A stretch of DNA of 15,267 bases from JARLFX01 sp036404255 (GCA_036404255.1 DASWOP010000231.1:1-15267); one strand, 5' to 3'. Counted from the first letter of the stretch, positions 1 to 7,502 are shown. The notes: generated from the letters alone by a model not told the origin. A program made the numbers and translations.

Positions 1-279
1 TCTCCCTGCCTATTTGGTCTTGCTCCGTGTGGGGTTTACCCTGCCGCCGCTCTTACGAGAAGCGCGGTGCGCTCTTACCGCACCTTTTCACCCTTACCCT
101 CACCCTGCACTTGCGTACAGAGCTTGCAGAGGGCGGTATATTCTCTGTGGCACTAGCCGTCTGCCACCCTTGAAGGTGGCAGCCCGGACGTTATCCGGCA
201 CACTGCCCTGCGGAGTCCGGACTTTCCTCCCCCCGCCACCCTTGCGGGAGGCGGGCAGCGACCGTCCGGCCGTCTGCAT
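1..279 (-). ncRNA. rnpB: RNase P RNA, bacterial type A, 3' end cut by window edge
   Basis: This is the catalytic RNA of ribonuclease P, which trims the 5' leader from precursor tRNAs. On the minus strand the sequence begins near 277 with GCAGACGGCC, the 5' strand of helix P1. It reaches the highly conserved block GAGGAAAGTCCGGACTCC (about 217-235), followed by GGGCAG and the GGATAACGTCCGGG stem. Further 3' come AGGGTGAAAAGGTGCGG and GTAAGAGCGCACC, then GGTAAACCCC and GGAGCAAGACCAAATAGG, all hallmarks of type A RNase P RNA. The last part, including the 3' strand of P1 and probably about 100 nt, lies left of position 1. The 5' end is inferred from P1 and the -10 box at 287-292. It is transcribed divergently from the permease operon. 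Confidence 0.95.
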
Positions 280-286
280 AAGTCCT

Positions 287-292
287 ATTCTA
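287..292 (-). promoter_or_regulatory. Probable -10 box of rnpB
   Basis: The minus strand reads TAGAAT here, five of six matches to TATAAT. It lies about 8 nt upstream of the inferred RNA start near 279. No convincing -35 hexamer is seen at the usual 16-18 bp spacing, so the call relies on the -10 and its position. Confidence 0.5.
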
Positions 293-364
293 CGCGATAG
301 ATGACCAAACCCGTGCATGGTGCGGAGGCTGCGGGTAAACTGTGGACACAGCTGCTCAATTGCC

Positions 365-1591
365 ATGGAACTCAAAGAAGCCGCCAAACTCGCGTTGCAA
401 TCGCTCTGGGCCAATAAGCTGCGGTCTATTCTCACGCTGCTTGGCGTGGTGATTGGCGTTGCGTCTGTGATCGCGGTGGTCACACTGGTGAACGGCGCCA
501 ACCGCTATGTGGCTACCAAGGTGAACCTTTATGGCGCCGACGTGTTCACCATCGCCAAGCGACCACCGGTTATCACCAGCTACGAAGAGTGGGAGAAGTA
601 TCAGAAGCGGCGCGATATCCGGCTGGACGACTACAAGTTCATCGCGGAGAACTGCAAGCGCTGCACTCTTGTTGGCGCGCAGCAGACGACCACAGGGAAC
701 GTGGTGTACGGCAAGCAGTCCAGCAAAGACACCAACCTGCGCGGGCTGACGTGGACGATGCCGGAGCTGCAGAACATCAACATTGCGCAGGGACGCGGCT
801 TCAGCGCGGCGGAAGAAGAGCATGCGACGCATGTGGCGATCATCGGCACCGACGTGCAGGAAAATCTGATGGGCCATGAAGATCCGCTGGGTAAGGAGAT
901 CCGCGTGGACGGCGTGCCGTACACCGTGGTCGGTTTGGGTGAGAAGCAAGGCAAGAGCCTGGGGCAGAGCCAGGATGCCTGGGTGGCGATGCCGATCGAG
1001 TCGTTCCAGAAGACATACGGAACGGCGAAGACGATTACGATCTACGCCAAGGCAGGCGCCGGCGGCGCTGCGCTGGATGCTGCGACTAACGAGGCCGACA
1101 GCCTGATGCGCGTCCGGCGGCATGATCGCCCCGGAACCGAAGATGACTTTACGCTGAATACCAGTGACTCCTTCATGTCATTGTGGACCAGCATCAGCGC
1201 CAGCTTTGAAGTGGTGGCGGTGGCGATTGCGGCCATCTCGCTGGTGGTCGGCGGCATCGTGATCATGAACATCATGCTGGTCAGTGTGACGGAGCGAACG
1301 CGCGAGATTGGCATTCGCAAAGCTCTGGGCGCGCGGCGACGCGAGATCATGCTGCAATTCCTGATTGAGTCTGCCACGGTAGCGTTGGCCGGGGGAGTGC
1401 TGGGCGTAGTCGGCGGCGTCATTGTGGCGCAGGGCGTCACAATTCTGCTGGGCTTTCCCTCCAGCATCGCGCTGTGGAGCGTTATTCTGGGCTTGCTGAT
1501 GGCTACCAGCGTTGGCCTCTTCTTTGGTGTGTATCCTGCGCGGCAGGCAGCGCGGCTTGATCCTATTGTGGCTCTGCGGTCGGAGGCTTAG
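365..1591 (+). CDS. ABC transporter permease, FtsX/MacB type (first of pair)
   Basis: This is an inner-membrane permease with an extracytoplasmic MacB_PCD domain, 408 aa. Family members couple cytoplasmic ATP hydrolysis to movement of a periplasmic substrate or lipoprotein, rather than forming a classic channel. Features seen: an N-terminal cytoplasmic helix and first membrane segment (about residues 20-42, motif WANKLRSILTLLGVVIGV), a periplasmic domain (about 45-275), and three C-terminal membrane segments (about 283-305, 335-360, 370-392). Between the second and third segments is the FtsX coupling loop VTERTREIGIRKALGAR (308-324). An in-frame ATG at 317 would add 16 residues, but the extension does not look like the family. 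The ATG at 365 opens with MELKEAAKLALQSL, as homologs do. There is no ATPase domain and no ATPase gene beside it. The next permease begins 3 nt after the stop. Substrate unknown. Confidence 0.88.
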   Translation: MELKEAAKLALQSLWANKLRSILTLLGVVIGVASVIAVVTLVNGANRYVATKVNLYGADVFTIAKRPPVITSYEEWEKYQKRRDIRLDDYKFIAENCKRCTLVGAQQTTTGNVVYGKQSSKDTNLRGLTWTMPELQNINIAQGRGFSAAEEEHATHVAIIGTDVQENLMGHEDPLGKEIRVDGVPYTVVGLGEKQGKSLGQSQDAWVAMPIESFQKTYGTAKTITIYAKAGAGGAALDAATNEADSLMRVRRHDRPGTEDDFTLNTSDSFMSLWTSISASFEVVAVAIAAISLVVGGIVIMNIMLVSVTERTREIGIRKALGARRREIMLQFLIESATVALAGGVLGVVGGVIVAQGVTILLGFPSSIALWSVILGLLMATSVGLFFGVYPARQAARLDPIVALRSEA

Positions 1592-1594
1592 GCG

Positions 1595-2851
1595 ATGAAC
1601 ACCGGTGACGCAGGGCAGACGATGAAGATGGCGCTGGACACGTTGCGCGCTAACAAACTGCGCAGCTCACTGACCATCCTGGGCATCGTTATCGGCGTGA
1701 TGACCGTGATTACTATCTCTTCGGTCATCAACGGGCTGAACGCGAATGTTTCGCGGATGGTGGAGCAGTTCGGCACCAACGTGCTCTGGGTCTTCCGCTT
1801 TCCGGTGATCGGGGTGAGGCCCACGACGGAGATGCTGACGCGTAAGCAGATGACCTATGACGATGCCATGGCGATGAAGCTCCTGCCGCACGTGGTAGCG
1901 GTTTCGCCGTCGCTGCAGTACCAGAATCAGAACTTCGGCGTAGGCAGCGTGACGGTGAAGTATGGCACGCACAAGGTGCAGAATACATCGCTTGAGGGCG
2001 ACACTAGTTCTTCGGCTGATGTGTACGACTGGGACATCACCAACGGCCGCTACTTTACGGAACAAGACCAGGAGCGCAGCGCGAACGTGACCGTGCTGGG
2101 GCACGATACGGCACAGGACCTCTTTGGAACCGAAGAGCCCATAGGGAAAGAAGTGAATGTTGAAGGCATGATGTTTACGGTAGTGGGCGTGCTCGGGAAG
2201 CAGAAGACGATCTTCGGGGGCGGAAAGAATCCGGACGACAACTTCGCATACTTTCCCATCACAACCTTTCACAAATTGCATCCAGAGATGCTGGACTACT
2301 GGATCAGCGCGAAGTTCGATGACATCAAGAACAAGCCTTTGGTCGAAGATGAGATTCGCGAACTGCTACGGCGACGACGCAAGGTGCCCAACGATAAAGA
2401 GGATAACTTCGCAGTCTTCAGCTCGGAAGCGGTGACACGGCTGTGGACGCAGATTACGGGTGGGCTCTTTCTTTTGATGTTCGGGCTCTCCGCTGTGGGG
2501 CTGCTGGTAGGCGGCGTGGGCGTGATGAACATTATGTTGGTTAGTGTGACGGAGCGAACGCGCGAGATCGGCGTGCGTAAAGCGCTTGGCGCCAGGAAGC
2601 GAAATATCCTGACGCAGTTCACCCTGGAAGCGATGACGCTGTGCGCGGTGGGAGGCCTTGCAGGGGTTGCCCTGGGCGCCCTGCTGACGCTGGGAATTCA
2701 TGCCGCCTTCGCGAGCATCCCGGCGTATCTCTCTCCGGTTTGGGTGATTGCGGCGTTTGTGTGCTCGTGCGGGATCGGGTTGACGTTTGGCATCTATCCA
2801 GCGTGGAAGGCCGCGAATCTAAACCCGATTGACGCGCTGCGTTACGAGTAA
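1595..2851 (+). CDS. ABC transporter permease, FtsX/MacB type (second of pair)
   Basis: This is a paralog of the preceding gene, 418 aa, with the same plan. The first membrane segment carries LRANKLRSSLTILGIVIGV (about residues 17-45). A MacB-type periplasmic domain follows, then three C-terminal membrane segments with the coupling loop VTERTREIGVRKALGAR. GGAGG at 1582-1586, inside the end of the first gene, is a good ribosome binding site 8 nt before this ATG, so the two are co-translated. The pair probably forms a heterodimer, two halves of one transporter needing an ATPase (MacB/LolD type) encoded elsewhere. A 26-nt stretch in the coupling loop (2543-2568) is identical to 1283-1308, exactly 1260 nt away. 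Acidobacteria carry many orphan permeases of this superfamily. The specific function cannot be told. Confidence 0.88.
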   Translation: MNTGDAGQTMKMALDTLRANKLRSSLTILGIVIGVMTVITISSVINGLNANVSRMVEQFGTNVLWVFRFPVIGVRPTTEMLTRKQMTYDDAMAMKLLPHVVAVSPSLQYQNQNFGVGSVTVKYGTHKVQNTSLEGDTSSSADVYDWDITNGRYFTEQDQERSANVTVLGHDTAQDLFGTEEPIGKEVNVEGMMFTVVGVLGKQKTIFGGGKNPDDNFAYFPITTFHKLHPEMLDYWISAKFDDIKNKPLVEDEIRELLRRRRKVPNDKEDNFAVFSSEAVTRLWTQITGGLFLLMFGLSAVGLLVGGVGVMNIMLVSVTERTREIGVRKALGARKRNILTQFTLEAMTLCAVGGLAGVALGALLTLGIHAAFASIPAYLSPVWVIAAFVCSCGIGLTFGIYPAWKAANLNPIDALRYE

Positions 2852-2868
2852 TAGAAGCTAAGATCTAA

Positions 2869-2954
2869 CCACGGATTATGCGGATGATCACGGATTCGGT
2901 TTGCGAATGCATCCAGTTGAGTTCTATATCTGTGCCAATCCGTGTAACCCGTAG
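2869..2954. repeat. Degenerate inverted repeat, CCACGGATTACACGGAT family (copy A)
   Basis: The left arm (2869-2895, starting CCACGGATTATGCGGAT) and right arm (2928-2954, complement starting CTACGGGTTACACGGAT) match at 19 of 27 positions without gaps. They flank a 32-nt loop. The element fills most of the gap between the second permease and the glycosyltransferase. It shares its sequence core and architecture with 7400-7493. It could act as a hairpin at the 3' end of the permease transcript. I recall repeats with this core being common in environmental genomes, but could not check this. Confidence 0.7.
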
Positions 2955-2990
2955 CTAACTGATTTGCCGTAACTGCCATACACTTGCAGA

Positions 2991-4151
2991 GTGAACAATC
3001 TTGCCATTGCGATTGAAGCGATCACCACTCTTCTGACTCTTTGCGGGTTGGGATACAGCGTGCTGGCGCTGTGGAGTGCGCGAGACTTTGCGCATCGCCG
3101 GCGGGGACAGGCAGGCTCGCTGCCGGTCTCGATCCTGAAGCCGGTGAAGGGTGTGGATGAGCGCATGTATGCGGGTTTCGTCAGCCACTGCACGCAGCAT
3201 TACGCTGGCGAGTACGAAATTCTTTTTGGCGTGAGCGATATGGCGGACCCCGCCGTGGCCATGATTCACCGGCTGCAGGTGGAGTTTCCCGAGCACGATA
3301 TCCGCCTGATCGAATGTGGCCAAAGGCGGGGAACGAGCGGCAAGGTCAGCAACCTGGTGCAGTTGATTCCGCACGCACGGCACGCTCACTACATTGTGAA
3401 CGACAGCGACATCCTGGTGTCGCCACACTATCTTTCGCACATCATGGCAGAGTTTAGCGGCAAGGTTGGCATGGTCACCGCGCCGTACATTGGCCGCAGC
3501 AGCGAGCACGCCGCGGAGCGCACGCTGTGGAGCAAGCTGGAATCGCTCGGCATCTCGACGGATTTTCTCGCAGGGGTACTGACAGCGCGAAAGATCGAGA
3601 GCGGCATTCACTTTGGGCTGGGCTCCACGCTTGCGTTCAGCCGCGAGGCGCTGGACGCCATTGGTGGACTGGAGCCACTGCTGGAGTATCTGGCCGACGA
3701 TTATGAGCTCGGCGTCCGCATTGCGCGCGCGGGATATGAAGTAGTGCTGGCGAATGAAGTGGTGGAGACGGCGGTGCCGAAGTACACGCTGCGCGGATTC
3801 TGGGACCACCAGATGCGATGGATGCGCTCTACACGCGATTCGCGCAAGGCGGGATACGCCGGGTTGATCTTTACCTATGCGCTGCCATGGGCAATTCTGA
3901 ACTGCATCGCCAGCGGCTTTGCGTTGTGGAGCTTCACGCTGCTCAGTTTGGTTGCGGTGGCGCGGGTTGCGGTGGCGCTCTCCATTGGCGTGGGCATACT
4001 GCGCGATGGCCAGGTGCTGCGCGATCTGTGGTTGCTGCCTTTGTGTGACTTCATCAGCTTGCTGCAGTGGGCGTGGAGCTACGCGAACAATATCGTGGTG
4101 TGGCGCGGCGAACACTTCCGGCTGAAAGATGGCAGGATTTCGCGGGCGTAG
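2991..4151 (+). CDS. hpnI: GT21-family glycosyltransferase, HpnI / ceramide glucosyltransferase-like
   Basis: This is a membrane-anchored GT-A fold glycosyltransferase, 386 aa, that transfers a sugar from a nucleotide donor to a lipid. HpnI members add N-acetylglucosamine to bacteriohopanetetrol; related enzymes glucosylate ceramide. Features seen: an N-terminal membrane anchor (about 5-29), the start of the catalytic domain (LPVSILKPVKG, 44-54), metal-binding NDSDI (137-141), GLGSTLAFSR (209-218), DDYELG (236-241) and the acceptor motif HQMRWMR (273-279, the Q-x-x-R-W signature). One or two hydrophobic segments follow (about 290-370). The start is GTG with only a weak ribosome site; no better in-frame start was found. 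No other hopanoid gene (hpnJ, hpnK, shc) is nearby, so the hopanoid role rests on family resemblance; sphingolipid or another lipid acceptor is possible. Confidence 0.82.
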   Translation: MNNLAIAIEAITTLLTLCGLGYSVLALWSARDFAHRRRGQAGSLPVSILKPVKGVDERMYAGFVSHCTQHYAGEYEILFGVSDMADPAVAMIHRLQVEFPEHDIRLIECGQRRGTSGKVSNLVQLIPHARHAHYIVNDSDILVSPHYLSHIMAEFSGKVGMVTAPYIGRSSEHAAERTLWSKLESLGISTDFLAGVLTARKIESGIHFGLGSTLAFSREALDAIGGLEPLLEYLADDYELGVRIARAGYEVVLANEVVETAVPKYTLRGFWDHQMRWMRSTRDSRKAGYAGLIFTYALPWAILNCIASGFALWSFTLLSLVAVARVAVALSIGVGILRDGQVLRDLWLLPLCDFISLLQWAWSYANNIVVWRGEHFRLKDGRISRA

Positions 4152-4158
4152 GTCCTGC

Positions 4159-4227
4159 GCGGACGGCGAAACGCTCGCGTTGCTTGCAGAAGCAGATTTT
4201 TCGTTGCGCTCAGAATGACAAATTGTT
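4159..4227. repeat. Short dispersed repeat module between convergent 3' ends
   Basis: GCGGACGGCGAAA (4159-4171) is followed by a module whose core reads GATTTTTCGTTGCGCTCAG then AATGACAAA (4194-4222). The same 13-mer recurs at 5123-5135, followed by a similar module at 5141-5166. The module runs into the last codons of the leftward ArnT-like gene: the complement of TCA at 4210-4212 is that gene's stop codon. It resembles the short repeats often seen mistranslated as 'CHSERSEESA' or 'VILSAAKDL' peptides in environmental genomes. Confidence 0.7.
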
Positions 4228-6273
4228 ATGCAGGCTTGAGTAGCGGACTGGCTGGTTGCTGAGAATCTGTTTGCCGCCGTTTTCCGCAATCACGTAGATG
4301 GGTTGAAGCTGAGGCAGGGGGCGCGTTTTGTCGCTGGGATCATTCCACATGAAGATGCGTTGCGGCCCGGCCCACTTGGAGGCGATGCTCTGCGCGTCTT
4401 CGAAGATGGGTGGTGCGTCTGGGAAGAAGGAGCCGTACCAGAGGTTCGCGCTGTGGCCACCGAAGATGTGCACGTCGTTGCGGCGCAGGTAGAAGCCGAG
4501 TGTGCTGCCGCTCTCGTACTCGCCATGAATGGCGATGATGTCCTGCGGGGTGGGGTGCTGCGCTGCAATTGCATCGGCTAAATTCTTCGAGCCGAGGACG
4601 GTGTTGAACGTAGTGAAGGCAAGCTGCACGGCGATGAGAAAGACGATCATCATGCTGAAGAGAAATGCATTACCAGTTGCGGGATGATTGCGACGTCGCG
4701 CGATGAAGTTGCCGATTGAACCGACACCGAGTGCGATGGCTGTGAGCAGAAGCGGCAGACGGAACATGCCGAGCGCCTGCGCGTTGAGGTCGAGGAAGTG
4801 GCCGAGCGAGAGCGCGTAATCCGCCGGGTTCTGCGCGAGAAGCGAGGCGAGATCGGTTTGGGGGCCGGGTGCTTTGGTGAGCAGAACGAACGTTGCGGCG
4901 GCGAGTGCGCCGAGCATTCCGCAGATGAGAAGGGCGAGGGAGATTCGCTTGCCGGTGCGTGCGAGTGTGGGGGAAGTATCTTCCTGCGCGAGCCAGTTGG
5001 CGACGAGCAATGCGAGCGCAGGGAGTGCGGGCAGGGCGTAGTACTCCTGCCGGGTGGAGAAGCTGAAGAAGAGCATGATGATGATGGCGCTGAGGGCGAG
5101 GAGAAGTTTTGTGCTGGCAACGGCGGACGGCGAAATACTGAGATCCTTCGCTGCGCTCAGGATGACGGTTGAGGTGGGGTGGGACTGGAGAGATTTGCGC
5201 CAGGTGGAGAGGGGAAAGCAGATTCCGCCGCTGCGCTGCGGAATGACAAAGTTTTTATGCTGCGGGATGACAAAACTCCTGAGAGTTTGAATTGATATCT
5301 TCAGGGATTGAACGAGCCGCGCGAGGAGCCATGCGCTCCACGGCATGAGCCAGACGAAGAGCAGTCCCCAGAAGAGCCAGAGCGGCACGGTGTCGTAGTC
5401 GCGGGGGACGCGCAGATTGAGGTAGCGCAGCAGGTGTTCGTTCAGGAAGTAGAACCAGAACCAGCCGTGTACATTGCCGGGCGTGGGCTGCGGGACTGTC
5501 CAGGGCCAGTGCGTGAAGCCGATGCCGGCGATGTGGCCCTGCGTTGGATTATGCAGGCCAGCGAGAATATGCCAGGGCGCGGCGATCACGAAGAAGACGA
5601 GCGCGGCAAGTGTGGGGTGAAGCTGGCGGATGCGTACGAAGGCTCCGCGCACGCCACGCGTGAGCAGGAGGTAGAGCAGGACGATTCCCACGGGAAAGAC
5701 GAGGCCGATCAGGCCCTTGGTGAGGACGTTGAGGGCGCAGCAGGCGGCGAAGATGGCGCAGTCTCTGCGCAGAGGCAGTGCGGTCTGCTCGGTTCGCCAG
5801 AAGGCATAGAAACTCAGCGTGATCCACAGGCAGACGAGGACATCCGGAATGATGAAGCGGGTGTAGAGGAAGCAGCCGGGGGTGGTGGCGAGAATCATTG
5901 CGGCATAGAAGCCAGCGCGCTCGCTGAAGGCACGGCGACCGAAGCTGTAGACGGCGAACATCAGCGCTAACATGCCGAGCGCGAGCGGCAGTCGCGCAGC
6001 CCAGTCGTACGGCCCGAAGAGCTTGAAGCTGGCGGCCATGCTCCAGTAGAGGACCGGGGCTTTCTCCAGGTAGCGGATGCCGTTGGCGTAGAGCGTGACC
6101 CAGTCGTGGCGAAGGACCATCTCGCGGGCGACCTCGGCGTGTACGGAGTCGGCGTCGTCCATCAGTGGGGGAGAGAAGAGCGTGAAGCTGGCGTAGAGCA
6201 GCAGCCAGGTGGCGAGCAGGGTGATGCGGGGCAGGGTGCGCTGGTGACGGCGGTCTGTGGTTTGTGTTTGCAC
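4210..6273 (-). CDS. ArnT/PMT-type glycosyltransferase (GT-C, polyprenyl-phosphate sugar donor)
   Basis: This is a polytopic membrane transferase, 687 aa, of the ArnT/PMT_2 superfamily. Members move a sugar from a polyprenyl-phosphate carrier to lipid A, another glycolipid or protein outside the inner membrane. After a first membrane helix (16-36) comes the GT-C catalytic loop MDDADSVHAEVAREM (38-52, with the acidic D/E residues), then the family motif RYLEKAPVLYW (67-77). Many membrane segments follow, and EYYALPALPALALL (410-423) is the usual late motif. The start is GTG at 6273, 20 bp from the divergent Rieske gene; no better start is seen. Residues 331-387 are non-family sequence (VIPQHKN, VIPQRSGG, VILSAAKDLS) encoded by inserted repeats. 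The final residues (about LSF) and stop come from another repeat copy. Family proteins are usually about 500-600 aa. It is probably still functional since the frame is open, but the substrate is unknown. Confidence 0.85.
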   Translation of the reverse strand: MQTQTTDRRHQRTLPRITLLATWLLLYASFTLFSPPLMDDADSVHAEVAREMVLRHDWVTLYANGIRYLEKAPVLYWSMAASFKLFGPYDWAARLPLALGMLALMFAVYSFGRRAFSERAGFYAAMILATTPGCFLYTRFIIPDVLVCLWITLSFYAFWRTEQTALPLRRDCAIFAACCALNVLTKGLIGLVFPVGIVLLYLLLTRGVRGAFVRIRQLHPTLAALVFFVIAAPWHILAGLHNPTQGHIAGIGFTHWPWTVPQPTPGNVHGWFWFYFLNEHLLRYLNLRVPRDYDTVPLWLFWGLLFVWLMPWSAWLLARLVQSLKISIQTLRSFVIPQHKNFVIPQRSGGICFPLSTWRKSLQSHPTSTVILSAAKDLSISPSAVASTKLLLALSAIIIMLFFSFSTRQEYYALPALPALALLVANWLAQEDTSPTLARTGKRISLALLICGMLGALAAATFVLLTKAPGPQTDLASLLAQNPADYALSLGHFLDLNAQALGMFRLPLLLTAIALGVGSIGNFIARRRNHPATGNAFLFSMMIVFLIAVQLAFTTFNTVLGSKNLADAIAAQHPTPQDIIAIHGEYESGSTLGFYLRRNDVHIFGGHSANLWYGSFFPDAPPIFEDAQSIASKWAGPQRIFMWNDPSDKTRPLPQLQPIYVIAENGGKQILSNQPVRYSSLHNNLSF
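5113..5283. repeat. Cluster of short dispersed repeats inserted in frame in the ArnT-like gene
   Basis: At least three related modules lie head to tail: 5141-5166 (AGATCCTTCGCTGCGCTCAG then GATGAC), 5219-5250 (CAGATTCCGCCGCTGCGCTG then CGGAATGACAAA) and 5259-5275 (TGCTGCGGGATGACAAA). The first is preceded by the 13-mer GCGGACGGCGAAA shared with 4159-4171. Individual modules are hairpin-like: ATTCCGC (5222-5228) pairs with GCGGAAT (5238-5244), and ATCCT (5143-5147) with AGGAT (5159-5163). On the coding strand they give VILSAAKDLS and VIPQRSGG in a hydrophilic loop between membrane segments. The length is a multiple of three overall, so the frame stays open. Confidence 0.75.
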
Positions 6274-6293
6274 GCTGGTAGAAGTGTAGCTGC

Positions 6294-7391
6294 ATGTTGC
6301 AGAATGAGTGCATGTCTACGCTTACGCAGATTGACGGTTTCGGCACGCCGCCCGCAACGGAGATGATCTTCGACGACTGGTACCCCGCAGTGCGCAGCGC
6401 GGAGCTGCGCGGCAAGAGCATGACCAAGGCACTGCTGCTGGGCGTTCCGCTGGTGCTGGGACGCAAGACGGATGGCAGCATCTTTGCGATGCGCGACCTG
6501 TGCCCGCATCGCGGCATCCCGCTCTCGGCGGGCTGGTTCGATGGAGAGCAGGTGACCTGCAAGTATCATGGCTGGAGCTTTGAGCCGTGCAGCGGACAGT
6601 GCTCGGAGATTCCGTCGCTGACGAAGGATGATGAGCTGGATGCGACGAAGATTTATGCCACGGCGTATCCGTGCGTGGAGCGCGATGGGTACGCGTGGGT
6701 CTACGTGCCCAAGCCGGGCAGCGGGCGCGTGCATCTGCTGGAGACGCTGCCGCCGGTGCCGGAGCTGCCGAAGTTCAGCAAGAGATTCCACACCGCGCAC
6801 CTGAGCGCAGAGCTGCCATGCAATGTAGACCACGGCATCATCGGCCTGATGGACCCGGCGCATGGGCCGTTTGTGCATCAGTCGTGGTGGTGGCGCAGCA
6901 GCAAGAGCATTCACGAAAAGCAGAAGCACTTTGAGCCGATCCCCGGGGGTTTTCGCATGTCTGCGCACGCGCCCAGCGGCAATAGCGCGCCGTACAAGAT
7001 CCTTGACAAGCCGGTGACGACGATTGATTTTGTGCTGCCAAACCGCCGTTATGAGACGATCCGCGCGGGCAAGCGCTGGCTGACGAGCATCACCACGGTC
7101 ACGCCGGTTACACCGACGACGTGCCGCATCGATGTGTATGCGGCATGGAATATTTTGTATTGGGTGCCGTTGGTGCCGCAGATTTTGAAGTTCTTCGCGC
7201 GGATATTTGTGGGGCAGGATACGCAGACGATGGTGGAGCAGGCGGAAGGGCTAAGGTTCCATCCCGGGCTAATGCTGATTGACGATGCGGACAAGCCGGC
7301 GAAGTGGTACTTCGCGCTGAAGCAGGCGCGGCTGGAGGGCAGGGACGAGAATCCGCTGACGGGGCCGGTGACGCTACGGTGGAGAAGCTGA
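6294..7391 (+). CDS. Rieske [2Fe-2S] non-haem iron oxygenase, alpha-subunit type
   Basis: This is a Rieske-type oxygenase, 365 aa, using electrons from a partner reductase to activate O2 at a mononuclear iron for hydroxylation, demethylation or ring cleavage. The Rieske domain (about 27-140) carries both cluster motifs: CPH (C70, H72) and CKYH (C89, H92). The iron site follows as DPAHGPFVH: D187, H190 and H195, fitting the D-x2-H-x4-H pattern. The start at 6294 is uncertain: an in-frame ATG at 6312 (protein starting MSTLTQIDGFG) is equally possible and neither has a strong ribosome site. It diverges from the ArnT-like gene across 20-38 bp, so the promoters must overlap coding sequence. No reductase or ferredoxin is adjacent, and the substrate cannot be assigned; the single-component look fits PaO-like or sterol/lipid-modifying members. 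Confidence 0.87.
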   Translation: MLQNECMSTLTQIDGFGTPPATEMIFDDWYPAVRSAELRGKSMTKALLLGVPLVLGRKTDGSIFAMRDLCPHRGIPLSAGWFDGEQVTCKYHGWSFEPCSGQCSEIPSLTKDDELDATKIYATAYPCVERDGYAWVYVPKPGSGRVHLLETLPPVPELPKFSKRFHTAHLSAELPCNVDHGIIGLMDPAHGPFVHQSWWWRSSKSIHEKQKHFEPIPGGFRMSAHAPSGNSAPYKILDKPVTTIDFVLPNRRYETIRAGKRWLTSITTVTPVTPTTCRIDVYAAWNILYWVPLVPQILKFFARIFVGQDTQTMVEQAEGLRFHPGLMLIDDADKPAKWYFALKQARLEGRDENPLTGPVTLRWRS

Positions 7392-7399
7392 AAGGCTTC

Positions 7400-7493
7400 A
7401 GCACGGATTGCACGGAAAAAGCGGATCAAGGCGGAGTACCAAACAAGACAAGTTGTATTCGTATGATCCTGTCTTTTCTGTGTAATCCGTGCT
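7400..7493. repeat. Long inverted repeat, CACGGATTACACGGA family (copy B), likely bidirectional terminator
   Basis: The left arm (7400-7428, AGCACGGATTGCACGGAAAA then AGCGGATCA) is the near complement of the right arm (7464-7493, complement AGCACGGATTACACAGAAAA then GACAGGATCA). A 2-nt indel and a few mismatches separate them, around a 35-nt loop. Weaker pairing extends outward (AAAGGCTTC against GAGCTTT). It fills the 111-bp gap between the convergent Rieske and GH57 genes, 8 nt past one stop and 9 nt from the other. A strong RNA hairpin on both strands would suit termination of both transcripts. Confidence 0.8.
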
Positions 7494-7502
7494 GAGCTTT
7501 TC

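Noticed and set aside
317..364. N-terminal extension of the first permease from ATG 317
   Set aside because: The 16 extra residues precede the family's normal start, and there is no ribosome site before 317; the ATG at 365 fits the family pattern.
2955..4289. 444-codon minus-strand open frame opposite the HpnI-like gene
   Set aside because: It lies antisense to a gene with clear GT motifs. Its composition (Arg, His, Gln, Ala-rich) is that of a shadow frame, and its start is a translated dispersed repeat.
5308..5970. 220-codon plus-strand open frame inside the ArnT-like gene
   Set aside because: Highly acidic, low-complexity antisense shadow (Glu/Gly/Ala-rich) without recognisable domain.
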